Notes: generated by a model from the sequence alone, not told the origin. 64,000 nucleotides of DNA from Luteimonas sp. 9C (GCF_902506295.1 NZ_LR733312.1:2122089-2186088), one strand, 5' to 3'. Counted from the first letter of the stretch, positions 48,956-57,375 are shown. Made by a program: numbers and translations.

Positions 48956-49430
48956 TCTGATCTCATCCAGGCAGGCACTCGCCAGTGCGGTGCGCGAGGC
49001 GCGGCGTGACCCTGCCACGCTGCGTCAACAGCCCATGCGTGCATGCCGTCGGATGCAAGTCTAGACCTGTCGCCGATGCCCTCTGCGCGACCGTTTGTCG
49101 CACCGCGCGCCCGGTATCCGGGCGTCGGCGTCCGGGACAGCACGGACGCGCGCGCCGTGCATGTCTGCGCGCGTGTCGCCAGCGACCCTTCGCGGCGTCG
49201 ACCGCCGACACGTGTACAGGTTCGAACCTACCGTCGCAGCGCCCGCACCCATTCATGCCGAGGCCGCGCAAGCACGCGCCGTGATCGCCTTTCGTGCCGG
49301 AATCGCTGGATGCAGGGCCGGGTGGCACCGTCACCCGCTTTCGGCCCCCAGACCCGATCACTTATGCATCCGCGCACCGCATGCCGACCGTACCTGTCTG
49401 TCCCGGCTGGTGATCCTACGGAGCGCTGCA
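48956..49430. other. Long intergenic region, no supported gene
   Basis: A 475-base gap between divergent small genes. Several open frames exist but none has protein-like composition or a ribosome-binding site. A GGTTCGAACC string near 49220 is not part of a tRNA. Promoters for both flanks must lie here, but none is distinct. Confidence 0.6.
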
Positions 49431-49691
49431 ATGGCACGACCCGCACAGGCACACGATTTCGCCATCACCATGCGACCTCGCCGCACGCTGCACACCGTGG
49501 TGGCCGAACTGAAGGCCCACGTGCGCCGGCAGAAGGCCTTGGGGGCGCGACAGCTCGCCTGGAGCGTCAATGTCGGCGGCCTCAGCGACGAGACGCTCGA
49601 CGATGCACTGGCCGCGATGGCCCGCGTCGATTGCGTCGGCACCTGGGAGCGCGAGTACGGATTCGTCGCGCACTTCACGCTGACCTGGTGA
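49431..49691 (+). CDS. Short hypothetical protein
   Basis: An 86-residue soluble protein. The ATG at 49431 is preceded by ACGGAG (9 bases upstream), a fair ribosome-binding site. It reads ITMRPRRTLHTVVAELKAHV, then ARQLAWSVNVGGLSDETLDD and ERE-Y-GFVAHFTLTW. No family recognised. It marks the last normal-composition gene before the AT-richer accessory segment. Confidence 0.62.
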   Translation: MARPAQAHDFAITMRPRRTLHTVVAELKAHVRRQKALGARQLAWSVNVGGLSDETLDDALAAMARVDCVGTWEREYGFVAHFTLTW

Positions 49692-49716
49692 TGCCGGCCA
49701 GGTTCGGTGGGGTTGA

Positions 49717-49735
49717 GTAAACCCGGCACCATCAG
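49717..49735 (+). repeat. Divergent copy of the gtgaacctggcaccgttag repeat
   Basis: The sequence gtaaacccggcaccatcag differs from the consensus at four positions, all transitions. It stands just after the hypothetical gene that ends at 49691, at the left edge of the segment. Confidence 0.5.
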
Positions 49736-49794
49736 GCTGGGTAAGCCATCTTGCCCCTCAGCAACCGGAATTGCCGCACCACCACGCGCGATAC

Positions 49795-49813
49795 GTGAAC
49801 CTGACCCAGCTAC
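49795..49813 (+). repeat. Half-copy of the accessory repeat
   Basis: The sequence gtgaacctgacccagctac keeps the first nine bases of the consensus and then diverges. It lies 17 bases beyond the stop of the membrane gene ending at 49830. Confidence 0.4.
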
Positions 49814-49829
49814 CTCGCGGTCCTGTCGA

Positions 49830-50135
49830 TCAACCCGCCGTACGCAAAGACAGGCTGACGATCATCAGCAAAGAGGCGCCAAGGAAGCCCACATACGTAC
49901 CCGCGTACAGGGCGAAGACCAAGCGCTCCACATAACGCAGTCTTGTCGCCTTCAGACGAAGAAGTCGGAACGGCAGAAGGTCAGAGAAGAAGAACTGTCT
50001 GGGCTTTCCAAGTGCATCGTAAAGAGCTGAGCGCTTCAGCAGGCGGATCGATAGAAGCCGCAGAGCAATCATTGCACTGCCGAAAATCATCACGGCATTC
50101 GAGATGTCGTCAAAGCTCGTTCCGATCAACCGCAT
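49830..50135 (-). CDS. Small two-helix membrane protein (accessory segment)
   Basis: A 101-residue protein with two hydrophobic helices, ISNAVMIFGSAMIALRLLSI and a C-terminal one within FALYAGTYVGFLGASLLMIV, joined by a basic loop (KRSALYDALGKPRQFFFSD). Codon composition is more AT-rich than in the core genes. No family recognised; it is one of several single small minus-strand genes flanked by repeats. Confidence 0.65.
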   Translation of the reverse strand: MRLIGTSFDDISNAVMIFGSAMIALRLLSIRLLKRSALYDALGKPRQFFFSDLLPFRLLRLKATRLRYVERLVFALYAGTYVGFLGASLLMIVSLSLRTAG

Positions 50136-50250
50136 CGTGTCTCGCTCTAAAGAGATGAAAAGTGCAGCGCTCCCGATGCTATCGCAGACGCCTTCTGGGG
50201 CATCGACTCAGATTGCTGAGATCCGAGGAACTCATGTTTAGCGCCGCCGT

Positions 50251-51615
50251 CTACTCCACCGGCGGCGACAGATGCCAGTGCAGTCGCGTCAGCAGGCGGT
50301 CGCAGACCGGCGGGTCGCGGTTGCTGAGGCAGACCATGGTCATGTCGTTGGTCGGATAGATCGACAAGGCGGCGCTGTTGCCGGGTGCGCCGCCGCCGTG
50401 GCCCCAGTGCGGGAACTCGGGCGGGCCTGACGAGATGAAGCCGTAGCCGTACCAGTCGGTTTGCTGCTTGATGGCCTCTTCCAGCAGCGGCAGTGGGATC
50501 AGCGTGCCGGCCTTGAGCGCCTCGACGAACCGCACTTCGTCATCGGCCGTCGTGACGCCGCCGCCTGCGGGTGTGCCGCGCCATGGGAGTTGATGGGCGC
50601 TGGGCACCAGCGTGCCGTCGTCGGCCTGCGTGTAGCCGCGTGCGACGTCGCCCATTTCGTCCAGCGTCGGGTAGCGCGTGGACGTCATGCCGGCGGGCGC
50701 AAAGATGTGTTCGGCCACGTAGTCGTAGTAGCTCTGACCGCTGACCGCCTCGACCACGGCGCCGAGCAGCAGGAAGCCGTAGTTCGAATACTCGAAGTCC
50801 GATCCCGGCGGGAACGCCGGTGCGCGGTCGCCGTTGAGCTTGATCAGATCGGCAATGGAGCGCACCCGGGCGCGGTTCGCGCTTTCGTCCGGCTGCAGCA
50901 CGCCTATGTCACCGGTGCCGCCCTGATGCGACATCAGCTGCCGGATCGTGACGGCCGCCATCGCCTGGTTGGGATAGTCGGTCAGGTGCTTGCCAAGGGG
51001 ATCATCCAAGCCGAGCTTGCCGGCCGCGACCAGCTGCAACACCGCGACGGCGGTGAACATCTTGCCTTGCGAGGCGAACAGGAACGGCGTGTCCAACTGC
51101 ACCGGCGTGTCGTCCTCACGACTGGCGAGGCCGAAGGGCCTGGCGTAGAGACGCTGACCGTTCTGCTCGATGACCAGAACACCCGAGAAGCGATCAGCTT
51201 CCGCCAGCTGCGTGGCAAAGGCATCGAACGCGTCCAGCGCTTTCGCCTGCGGGATCTGCAAAGGTGCCTGCGTGATGTATTCGAGACGCCCCGACCCTGC
51301 GTCCTCCACCTTCACAGTGATGCGTCGCTGGACAGGGAAGCTGCGCTCCTGCGTCAGCGCGACGAGCTCCAAGGGCTCGTTGCGTTCGACCGCAACCACA
51401 TCCAGGCCGCCGGTCTCTTCGCGGCTGTCGAGCAGGTACTCGATGTTGTGCTCGGGGTCGCCGAATCGCCTCGCATTGAACTCGGTCAGCGCGGCGCGGT
51501 TGTTGCGGTTGAATGCGTCGAGCCACTCTTCGAAGGCTGTCTCTGCCGGCGGCTTGGCTGACGCCGGCATCACGAAGCAAAGCAGCAAACCCACCGAGGT
51601 CAACGAAAACCGCAT
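50251..51615 (-). CDS. Beta-lactamase family serine hydrolase
   Basis: A 454-residue exported penicillin-binding-protein-like hydrolase. The start ATG 51615 has a strong ribosome-binding site (GGAGG) and opens a signal peptide (GLLLCFVMPASA). After a ~120-residue N-terminal domain, the beta-lactamase domain has the SxxK motif (Ser182-Gln-Gly-Lys185 in FASQGKMF), the YxN motif Tyr276-Ser-Asn278 and HWGHGGGAPG in place of KTG. These hydrolases act on esters or peptides more often than on beta-lactams. It is the largest gene of the minus-strand accessory group. Substrate unknown. Confidence 0.88.
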   Translation of the reverse strand: MRFSLTSVGLLLCFVMPASAKPPAETAFEEWLDAFNRNNRAALTEFNARRFGDPEHNIEYLLDSREETGGLDVVAVERNEPLELVALTQERSFPVQRRITVKVEDAGSGRLEYITQAPLQIPQAKALDAFDAFATQLAEADRFSGVLVIEQNGQRLYARPFGLASREDDTPVQLDTPFLFASQGKMFTAVAVLQLVAAGKLGLDDPLGKHLTDYPNQAMAAVTIRQLMSHQGGTGDIGVLQPDESANRARVRSIADLIKLNGDRAPAFPPGSDFEYSNYGFLLLGAVVEAVSGQSYYDYVAEHIFAPAGMTSTRYPTLDEMGDVARGYTQADDGTLVPSAHQLPWRGTPAGGGVTTADDEVRFVEALKAGTLIPLPLLEEAIKQQTDWYGYGFISSGPPEFPHWGHGGGAPGNSAALSIYPTNDMTMVCLSNRDPPVCDRLLTRLHWHLSPPVE

Positions 51616-51672
51616 CAGCACCTCCTCCTCGCCAGTCACCGGATCAGCGACTGAGGTCCTAATCGAGCGGAT

Positions 51673-51693
51673 AAGTGAACCTGGCACCGTTAG
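51673..51693 (+). repeat. Accessory repeat copy
   Basis: A full consensus copy (aagtgaacctggcaccgttag), 58 bases upstream of the serine hydrolase start. Confidence 0.7.
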
Positions 51694-51716
51694 TTCTGCG
51701 GGCACCGCTATCTGGC

Positions 51717-51734
51717 AAAACTTGGCACCGTTAG
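51717..51734 (+). repeat. Partial accessory repeat copy
   Basis: The sequence aaaacttggcaccgttag keeps the 3' half of the consensus, 44 bases from the preceding copy. Confidence 0.55.
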
Positions 51735-51755
51735 CGCGCCTTTATCCCGCAAGAA

Positions 51756-51965
51756 CTACCCGCCTCCTCGCATCCTCTTTCGAGACTCCAGAAAGAATGG
51801 GATGTAGCCAATTCCGAATGCCAGACCCATAATTCCGAACCACTCAACCATGCTCAACGCAAATCCACCAACTATTACATTAATGATTCCATAAGATGCT
51901 AAGGAGAAAACCAGTGCCATCAATATGTAAAGAATAAGCTGTTTTAGCAGGATGCCCTTCGTCAT
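51756..51965 (-). CDS. Small two-helix membrane protein (accessory segment)
   Basis: A 69-residue hydrophobic protein. Two helices are within LILYILMALVFSLASYGIIN and VEWFGIMGLAFGIGYIPFFL, and the C-terminus is basic (ESRKRMRGGG). The start ATG at 51965 has GGAGC upstream. The sequence is clearly AT-richer than the core genome. It is bounded on both sides by copies of the accessory repeat. No family recognised. Confidence 0.68.
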   Translation of the reverse strand: MTKGILLKQLILYILMALVFSLASYGIINVIVGGFALSMVEWFGIMGLAFGIGYIPFFLESRKRMRGGG

Positions 51966-52029
51966 TTATCTCTGCTCCTTCGGCGCAGCTCAGTCAGATC
52001 TCCAGAAGCACCCACACCATTGCTACTGT

Positions 52030-52049
52030 AAGTGAACCTGTCACCGTGA
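52030..52049 (+). repeat. Accessory repeat copy
   Basis: The sequence aagtgaacctgtcaccgtga matches the consensus with few changes, between the genes at 51756 and 52125. Confidence 0.6.
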
Positions 52050-52124
52050 CCCTCAAGGTCGCAAAGATCTCGACAGTCCTGTCGCTCCCTATATTCGTAA
52101 ACAAGGGCGCTCAGCCTCAAGACG

Positions 52125-52445
52125 TCAAAGCCCGCTGTTGATCGGGTAAATGTTCTTCGCGAGCTTTTTGTGCATCAACCACGAAACAACTGACAACCCG
52201 CCCAAACAAAGACTGCCCGGCAGTATGGAGCTATAGAGCGCATAACTCCTGTCATCCAGAAAAGCCGAAATTCCTTTGATGGTCACTGGATTAATTTCAC
52301 CGGTAGCAAAGTCCGCCATTCGATTGGCAGTCGCGAGGTAAAAACGGTCATATTCCATTCTCGCGGCCCAGACCACGACAGCCCCCGCCGCAAAAAACAA
52401 GGACGCGCCATTACAGATGCGGCTCCAAAAATCCTTGTCCATCAT
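52125..52445 (-). CDS. Small two-helix membrane protein (accessory segment)
   Basis: A 106-residue protein with an N-terminal helix (ASLFFAAGAVVVWAARM), a loop of about 40 residues (TGEINPVTIKGISAFLDD) and a second helix (PGSLCLGGLSVVSWL), ending in KKLAKNIYPINSGL. AT-rich codon use. It stands alone between repeats, like the 51756 gene. No family recognised; function unknown. Confidence 0.66.
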   Translation of the reverse strand: MMDKDFWSRICNGASLFFAAGAVVVWAARMEYDRFYLATANRMADFATGEINPVTIKGISAFLDDRSYALYSSILPGSLCLGGLSVVSWLMHKKLAKNIYPINSGL

Positions 52446-52657
52446 ATGAAATTCGGCTCTCGACTCGCTATTTCATACCATGTTACCAATCGGCATGCTG
52501 TTAAGGGAACGACCTCACGAATAGCCAAGCGATGCTATTGGTTCATGCCAAATCCTCCGATGACTTCCTGCTGAAGATCGCCGAAAGGGTCGGCGAATCA
52601 GGGTTAGCCGCATCAACACCGACTCGGAACAGCACCACGCAGTCGACAACATGCCTT

Positions 52658-52680
52658 AAGTGAACCTGGCACCGTTAGCT
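52658..52680 (+). repeat. Accessory repeat copy
   Basis: A full consensus copy (aagtgaacctggcaccgtta followed by gct). Confidence 0.7.
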
Positions 52681-52685
52681 AGAGA

Positions 52686-52705
52686 AAGTGAACCTGGCAC
52701 CGTTA
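52686..52705 (+). repeat. Accessory repeat copy
   Basis: A full copy (aagtgaacctggcaccgtta), only 5 bases after the previous one; together they form a short tandem. Confidence 0.7.
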
Positions 52706-52717
52706 TCACAGCAATTT

Positions 52718-52735
52718 AATCTGACACCGCTAGCT
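52718..52735 (+). repeat. Divergent accessory repeat copy
   Basis: The sequence taatctgacaccgctagct keeps a diverged form of the right half of the consensus. Confidence 0.5.
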
Positions 52736-52883
52736 CGCCCTTAACGCTCCCGAAGGCGCGCATGACGACCTAGTTCTCGCCTTAGCTGGCGGTACTCGGG
52801 CCGAGTCGCCCGGAAGCAGCTCCCGGGCTCCATGCGGGGTTGACTCGCTAAGTGTCTCACCGCTTGGGACGGACTGTGATTAA

Positions 52884-54044
52884 ATGGAGCCTGCACCTAC
52901 CTTGGCGACGGCAGCGACTACAGTGGAACCCGTGACACTCTCCCGGGAAGTGTTGGACTGGGCTGCGGATAAAGCTGGCTACACGCTGCAATCCTTTGCC
53001 GATTCCATAGCCAAGCGAGATGCCGATCGCCAGCGCATCGCTGCGGGTCAGCTTACATCTGCTCAAGTGGCCAAACTGGCCAAGAAGGCGAAGGTTCCTT
53101 TTGGCTATCTGTTTCTTGAGAAGCCACCTGAAATTAAACAGGCGACCATACCCGATCTTCGACAAGTGCAGAATGCTGTGCCGCTCAGCGACGACTTTTA
53201 TGAAGTGCTAGAAGACGTCATGGCGAAACAGCAGTGGTATGCGGAATATTTAAGTGAGTCCGGCGAGCGAGCGCTCCCATTCGTGGGTAGATTCGCTTCC
53301 GTTGCTAGCAGGAAAGTGCCCGCGATAGTTGCGGACATGCGTCAAGTCATGAAACTAAGTGATGAAGACAGACGCACAAGCGCCGATGCCACCGCCTACT
53401 TTTCTAAGCTGAGTGCGAAAGCAGAAGCCGTGGGTATTCTGGTCATAAAGACGAGTTTTGTTAAGGCGGCGACGAAGCGCGCACTATCTGAAAAGGAGTT
53501 TAGAGGGTTCGCGCTCAGCCATCCCACGGCGCCAGTAGTGTTCGTGAATGGGCGCGATGCTGAGGTGGCAGCGATTTTCACGCTTATGCATGAGCTAGCC
53601 CACATATGGTTGGGTATTACAGGTGTAACTGACCTGACCGCCAAGCCGGCAAGCAACGTTGAAAGGATATGCAATGCCGTTGCTGGCGAGCTGCTCGTTC
53701 CGTCGGCGGACTTTGCGGGACGTTGGAACAGTCCCGAAGATTTGCAGCGCCTAGCGAGTTACTACAGGGTCAGCAAACTGGTCATCGCACGACGAGCGTT
53801 GGATAGTGGATACGTCGATCAAGATTTCTATGACGAAGTAGCCAATGCCGCGCGAGCCCCCAAGAAGCCCGGCAAACCAACTGCGCTTCTGACCATTCCT
53901 GTTCGAAACAGCAAGCGGTTCACGCGAACTGTTGTGGCTGAAGCAATGAGTGGGCAGACGCTTTTACGTGAAGCCGCCAGCCTTCTGAATGTTAGGCCAG
54001 ACACAGTTGTGGCTTTGGCAAAGGGACGCGTCAAAAATGGCTAA
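52884..54044 (+). CDS. ImmA/IrrE-type metallopeptidase with N-terminal XRE-like region
   Basis: A 386-residue protein. The N-terminal ~85 residues (WAADKAGYTLQSFADSIAKR, then AKLAKKAKVPFGYLFLEKPP) are like the Xre/COG2856 helix-turn-helix antitoxin module. The central ImmA/IrrE domain has the zinc site His236-Glu237-x-x-His240 (LMHELAHIWLG) with Glu269 in VAGELLVPSADF. The C-terminal tail (RTVVAEAMSGQTLLREAASL) is unassigned. Such proteins act as antitoxins or de-repressors of linked toxins. The downstream DUF4411 gene overlaps by 8 bases. AT-rich composition indicates transfer. Confidence 0.88.
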   Translation: MEPAPTLATAATTVEPVTLSREVLDWAADKAGYTLQSFADSIAKRDADRQRIAAGQLTSAQVAKLAKKAKVPFGYLFLEKPPEIKQATIPDLRQVQNAVPLSDDFYEVLEDVMAKQQWYAEYLSESGERALPFVGRFASVASRKVPAIVADMRQVMKLSDEDRRTSADATAYFSKLSAKAEAVGILVIKTSFVKAATKRALSEKEFRGFALSHPTAPVVFVNGRDAEVAAIFTLMHELAHIWLGITGVTDLTAKPASNVERICNAVAGELLVPSADFAGRWNSPEDLQRLASYYRVSKLVIARRALDSGYVDQDFYDEVANAARAPKKPGKPTALLTIPVRNSKRFTRTVVAEAMSGQTLLREAASLLNVRPDTVVALAKGRVKNG

Positions 54045-54561
54045 TAAATACATTGTAGATTCGAACGTTTTTATCCAGGGGAAGAATTTTCATTATGACT
54101 TCGCATTCTGCGTTGGATTTTGGGACTGGATAGAGGCGGGCTATAACGCTGGGGTGATTTTCAGCGTTCGCAAAGTCAGGGACGAATTACTCAAGGGCAA
54201 GAAAGGGGATCTCGGACGCGATTGGGCGATGAAGATGCCGATGGACTTTTTCCTGGACGACGCCGGGGACGCAGCAGTGATGAAAAGCTACGCGGAAGCG
54301 ATGGTGTGGGCTGCCAGGGATGTGCATTATTTGCCCGCCGCGCGTGCGAAATTCGCGGACGTGGACAAAGCAGATGCATTCCTCCTCGCGTATGCGAAGA
54401 CCTACGGCCACCAGATCGTTACGCAGGAGCATTCGAACCCTGCAAAGAGGAAGGAAATCCCCATTCCCGACGCAGCCATTAAGCTGGGGGGAATTCAAAC
54501 CCTGACGATCTACCAGCTTCTTACGACCCACGCGAAGCCGACGTTCCTCTTTAAGCCTTAG
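54037..54561 (+). CDS. DUF4411 family protein, PIN-like putative toxin
   Basis: A 174-residue protein. MANKYIVDSNVFIQGKNFHY begins a PIN-like fold with Asp8. Further candidate metal-binding acids are Glu50 (RDELLKGK) and Asp110/Asp113 (DVDKADAFLLAYAK), followed by HQIVTQEHSNP. DUF4411 proteins are commonly paired with Xre-COG2856 proteins and regarded as RNase toxins of type II systems. The ATG overlaps the ImmA-type gene end by 8 bases, as expected for a toxin-antitoxin operon. Toxicity itself is inferred. Confidence 0.85.
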   Translation: MANKYIVDSNVFIQGKNFHYDFAFCVGFWDWIEAGYNAGVIFSVRKVRDELLKGKKGDLGRDWAMKMPMDFFLDDAGDAAVMKSYAEAMVWAARDVHYLPAARAKFADVDKADAFLLAYAKTYGHQIVTQEHSNPAKRKEIPIPDAAIKLGGIQTLTIYQLLTTHAKPTFLFKP

Positions 54562-54607
54562 CGCGCTCGTCCACAGTCAGCTGCAGAGCAGGCCGCACCG
54601 CGCTGAG

Positions 54608-54626
54608 AAAGGTGCCAGACTCACTT
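54608..54626 (-). repeat. Inverted accessory repeat copy
   Basis: The sequence aaaggtgccagactcactt is an inverted relative of the consensus (one base differs in the shared core), standing between the DUF4411 gene and the aceE terminator at the right edge of the segment. Confidence 0.55.
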
Positions 54627-54640
54627 ATTGCCAAACGAAA

Positions 54641-54662
54641 AGGGCGGCCACTTGGCCGCCCT
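54641..54662. terminator. Bidirectional terminator after aceE
   Basis: Nine-base arms AGGGCGGCC/GGCCGCCCT around a four-base loop, with an A-run on the left and a T-run on the right. It can serve aceE on the minus strand and the DUF4411 gene on the plus strand. Confidence 0.85.
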
Positions 54663-54684
54663 TTTTTCTGCACCGCGCCTGGAA

Positions 54685-57375
54685 TCAAACCCCAACCGGA
54701 TTCGCCTTCTCCGGATCGATCTTGTACAGCTTGATCGCTCGGGCCACGTCCTTGCCGGTCATCTTTCCGTCCTTCATCAACCCCTCGATGGCCGCCTGGG
54801 CGATGTAGTAACGGTCCACCTCGAAGTGACGACGCAGGTTCGCACGCGTATCCGAGCGGCCGAAGCCGTCGGTGCCGAGCACGGTGTACGTGGACGGGAC
54901 GAACGCGCGGATCTGGTCAGCGAACGCGCGGACGTAGTCCGTCGCGGCGATGACCGGGCCCTGGCGGCCTTCGAGCAGCTGGGTGACGTAGGCCTTGCGC
55001 GGGGTCTTGGCTTCGGGGTTGAAGCGGTTCCAGCGCTCGACATCCCAACCGTCACGACGCAGCTCGGTGAAGCTGGGGCAGGACCAGATGTCGGCGGTGA
55101 CGCCGAAGTCCTTGTCCAGCAGCTCGGCGGCGGCGATGGCTTCGCGCAGGATGGTGCCCGAGCCCAGCAGCTGCACGCGCAACTCGCCCTTCTTGGCCTT
55201 GCCGGCATCCTTGAGCAGGTACATGCCCTTGATGACGCCCTCGGCCGCGCCTTCGGGCAGCGCCGGGTGGCTGTAGTTCTCGTTCATCAGGGTGAGATAG
55301 AAGAACTCGTCTTCCTGCTGGTCGAGCATGCGCTGCATGCCGTAGTGCAGGATCACCGCCACTTCGCCGGCGAACGTGGGGTCGTAGGCGCGGCAGTTCG
55401 GGATGGCGCCGGCCAGCAGGTGGCTGTGGCCGTCTTCGTGCTGCAGGCCTTCGCCGTTGAGCGTGGTGCGGCCGGCGGTGGCGCCGAGCAGGAAGCCGCG
55501 GGCGCGCATGTCGGCGGCCTGCCAGGCGGAGTCGCCGATGCGCTGGAAGCCGAACATCGAGTAGTAGATGTAGAACGGCAGCATCGGCACGTCGTTGGTG
55601 CTGTAGCTCGTCGCCGCGGCCATCCAGCTGGAGAACGCGCCGGCTTCGGTGATGCCTTCTTCCAGCACCTGGCCGGCCGCGTCTTCGCGGTAGTACGAGA
55701 GCTGGTCACGGTCGACCGGCTTGTACTTCTGGCCCTGCGGGGCGTAGATGCCCAGCTGGCGGAACAGGCCTTCCATGCCGAAGGTGCGGGCTTCGTCGGC
55801 AACGATCGGCACGACACGCGGGCCCACCTGCTTGTCGCGCAGGATGATGGACAGGGACTGCACGAACGCCATGGTGGTGCTGATCGAACGCTCGCCGGTG
55901 TCCTGCATCAGGCGGTCGAACACCTTGAGCTCGGGCGCCTTGAGGGTCTCGGTGCTCTTGCGGCGACGCTGCGGCAGGAAGCCGCCCAGCGCCTGGCGGC
56001 GCTCGAGCATGTACTGCACTTCCTCCGAGTCCTTGCCCGGGTGATAGAACGGGATTTCGCCGTCCTTGAGCGCGGCATCGGATACCGGAATCTTGAAGCG
56101 GTCGCGGAAGGTGCGCACGGCCTCGTCGTCGAGCTTCTTGGTGTTGTGGGTGGGGTTTAGCGCCTCGCCGGCGCTGCCCAGGCCATAGCCCTTGACCGTC
56201 TTGGCGAGGATGACCGTGGGCTGGCCCTTGGTGTCCATCGCGTTCTGGTAGGCGGCGAAGACCTTGTGCGGATCGTGGCCACCGCGGTTGAGGCGCCAGA
56301 TGTCGTCGTCGCTGAGGTTGGCGACGAGGTTCGCGGTTTCCGGGTACTTGCCGAAGAAGTTCTCGCGCGTGTACGCGCCGCCGAACGCCTTGCAGTTCTG
56401 GTACTCGCCGTCGACGGTCTCCATCATCAGCTTCTTGAGCATGCCGTCCTTGTCCTTGGCAAGAAGCGGATCCCAGTAGCTGCCCCAGATGGTCTTGACC
56501 ACGTTCCAGCCGGCGCCGCGGAAGCCGCCTTCCAGTTCCTGGATGATCTTGCCGTTGCCGCGCACGGGGCCGTCGAGGCGCTGCAGGTTGCAGTTGATGA
56601 CGAAGACCAGGTTGTCGAGGCCTTCGCGGCCGGCGACCGAGATCGCGCCGAGGCTTTCCGGCTCGTCCGTCTCGCCGTCGCCCATGAAGCACCACACCTT
56701 GCGGTCGGACTTGGGCATCAGGCCGCGGGCTTCGAGGTACTTCCAGTAGCGCGCCTGGTAGATGGCGGCGATGGGCCCGAGGCCCATCGAGACCGTGGGC
56801 ACCTGCCAGTAATCGGGCATCAGCCAGGGATGCGGATAGGACGAGATGCCCTGGCCGTCGACTTCCATGCGGAAATGGTCGAGCTGGCTTTCGGTGAAGC
56901 GGCCTTCGAGGAACGAGCGGGCGTAGATGCCCGGCGAGCTGTGGCCCTGCGTGGCGATGACGTCGCCCGGGTGGTCGGCCGACGGCGCGCGGAAGAAGTG
57001 GTTGAAGCCCACGTCGTACAGCGTGGCCGACGAGGCGAAGCTGGCGATGTGGCCGCCCAGGTCACCCGGCTTGCGGTTGGCGCGCACCACCATCGCCATC
57101 GCGTTCCAGCGGATGATGGAGCGGATGCGCCATTCCAGCTCGGAATTGCCCGGCATCTTCGGCTCGAGATGCGTGGGGATGGTGTTGACGTATTCGGTGG
57201 TCGGCGCGAACGGCAGATGGGCGCCGGCGCGGCGCGTCAGTTCGACCATGTTCTCGAGCAGCTGGTGGGCACGGTCCGGGCCGCCGACGTCGATGACCGC
57301 TTTGAGCGACTCGACCCATTCGCGGGTTTCGGTCGGGTCGGGGTCGTTCTGCAGGACGTCGTTCAGCCAGTTCAT
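54685..57375 (-). CDS. aceE: Pyruvate dehydrogenase E1 component, homodimeric
   Basis: Thiamine-diphosphate enzyme that decarboxylates pyruvate and acetylates the lipoyl group of E2; 896 residues, full length. The TPP-binding motif is GDGETDEP (232-239), with the N-terminal HLEPKMPGNSELEWRIRSII and GHIASFASSATLYDVGFNHF and the C-terminal GTDGFGRSDTRANLRRHFEV typical of homodimeric AceE. The start ATG at 57375 has GGAG upstream. It is transcribed alone: a terminator follows, and no aceF or lpd lies on either side in this window. A TAGAAT element lies 58 bases upstream. Confidence 0.97.
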   Translation of the reverse strand: MNWLNDVLQNDPDPTETREWVESLKAVIDVGGPDRAHQLLENMVELTRRAGAHLPFAPTTEYVNTIPTHLEPKMPGNSELEWRIRSIIRWNAMAMVVRANRKPGDLGGHIASFASSATLYDVGFNHFFRAPSADHPGDVIATQGHSSPGIYARSFLEGRFTESQLDHFRMEVDGQGISSYPHPWLMPDYWQVPTVSMGLGPIAAIYQARYWKYLEARGLMPKSDRKVWCFMGDGETDEPESLGAISVAGREGLDNLVFVINCNLQRLDGPVRGNGKIIQELEGGFRGAGWNVVKTIWGSYWDPLLAKDKDGMLKKLMMETVDGEYQNCKAFGGAYTRENFFGKYPETANLVANLSDDDIWRLNRGGHDPHKVFAAYQNAMDTKGQPTVILAKTVKGYGLGSAGEALNPTHNTKKLDDEAVRTFRDRFKIPVSDAALKDGEIPFYHPGKDSEEVQYMLERRQALGGFLPQRRRKSTETLKAPELKVFDRLMQDTGERSISTTMAFVQSLSIILRDKQVGPRVVPIVADEARTFGMEGLFRQLGIYAPQGQKYKPVDRDQLSYYREDAAGQVLEEGITEAGAFSSWMAAATSYSTNDVPMLPFYIYYSMFGFQRIGDSAWQAADMRARGFLLGATAGRTTLNGEGLQHEDGHSHLLAGAIPNCRAYDPTFAGEVAVILHYGMQRMLDQQEDEFFYLTLMNENYSHPALPEGAAEGVIKGMYLLKDAGKAKKGELRVQLLGSGTILREAIAAAELLDKDFGVTADIWSCPSFTELRRDGWDVERWNRFNPEAKTPRKAYVTQLLEGRQGPVIAATDYVRAFADQIRAFVPSTYTVLGTDGFGRSDTRANLRRHFEVDRYYIAQAAIEGLMKDGKMTGKDVARAIKLYKIDPEKANPVGV

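Larger units (their letters stand above)
52446..52883. other. Intergenic stretch with three repeat copies
   Basis: A 438-base non-coding gap. Its right half contains three accessory repeats within 80 bases (52658, 52686 and 52718); the rest shows no gene. The promoter for the ImmA-type gene should be in the last 100 bases, but no clear hexamers are seen. Confidence 0.6.
49692..54640. mobile_element. Accessory segment with repeat-punctuated single genes
   Basis: A roughly 4.9-kb segment of visibly lower GC than its flanks, mostly carrying small genes of unknown role. Copies or relatives of gtgaacctggcaccgttag lie between most genes (49717, 49795, 51673, 51717, 52030, 52658, 52686, 52718, and inverted at 54608). 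No transposase, integrase or obvious target duplication is present. It ends just outside the aceE terminator. The layout recalls a cassette array or a decayed mobile island, but the mechanism is not shown. Confidence 0.5.

Noticed and set aside
49216-49236. GGTTCGAACC string like a tRNA T-arm
   Set aside because: No matching acceptor stem, anticodon arm or CCA-compatible end could be folded around it.
51673-52735. Integron attC sites
   Set aside because: The repeats end in GTTAGCT or GTTAGTT and do not show paired R and L boxes; no integrase gene is present. Kept only as an open possibility for decayed cassettes.
51673-52735. CRISPR array
   Set aside because: Repeat spacing is irregular, whole genes lie between copies, and no cas gene is near.
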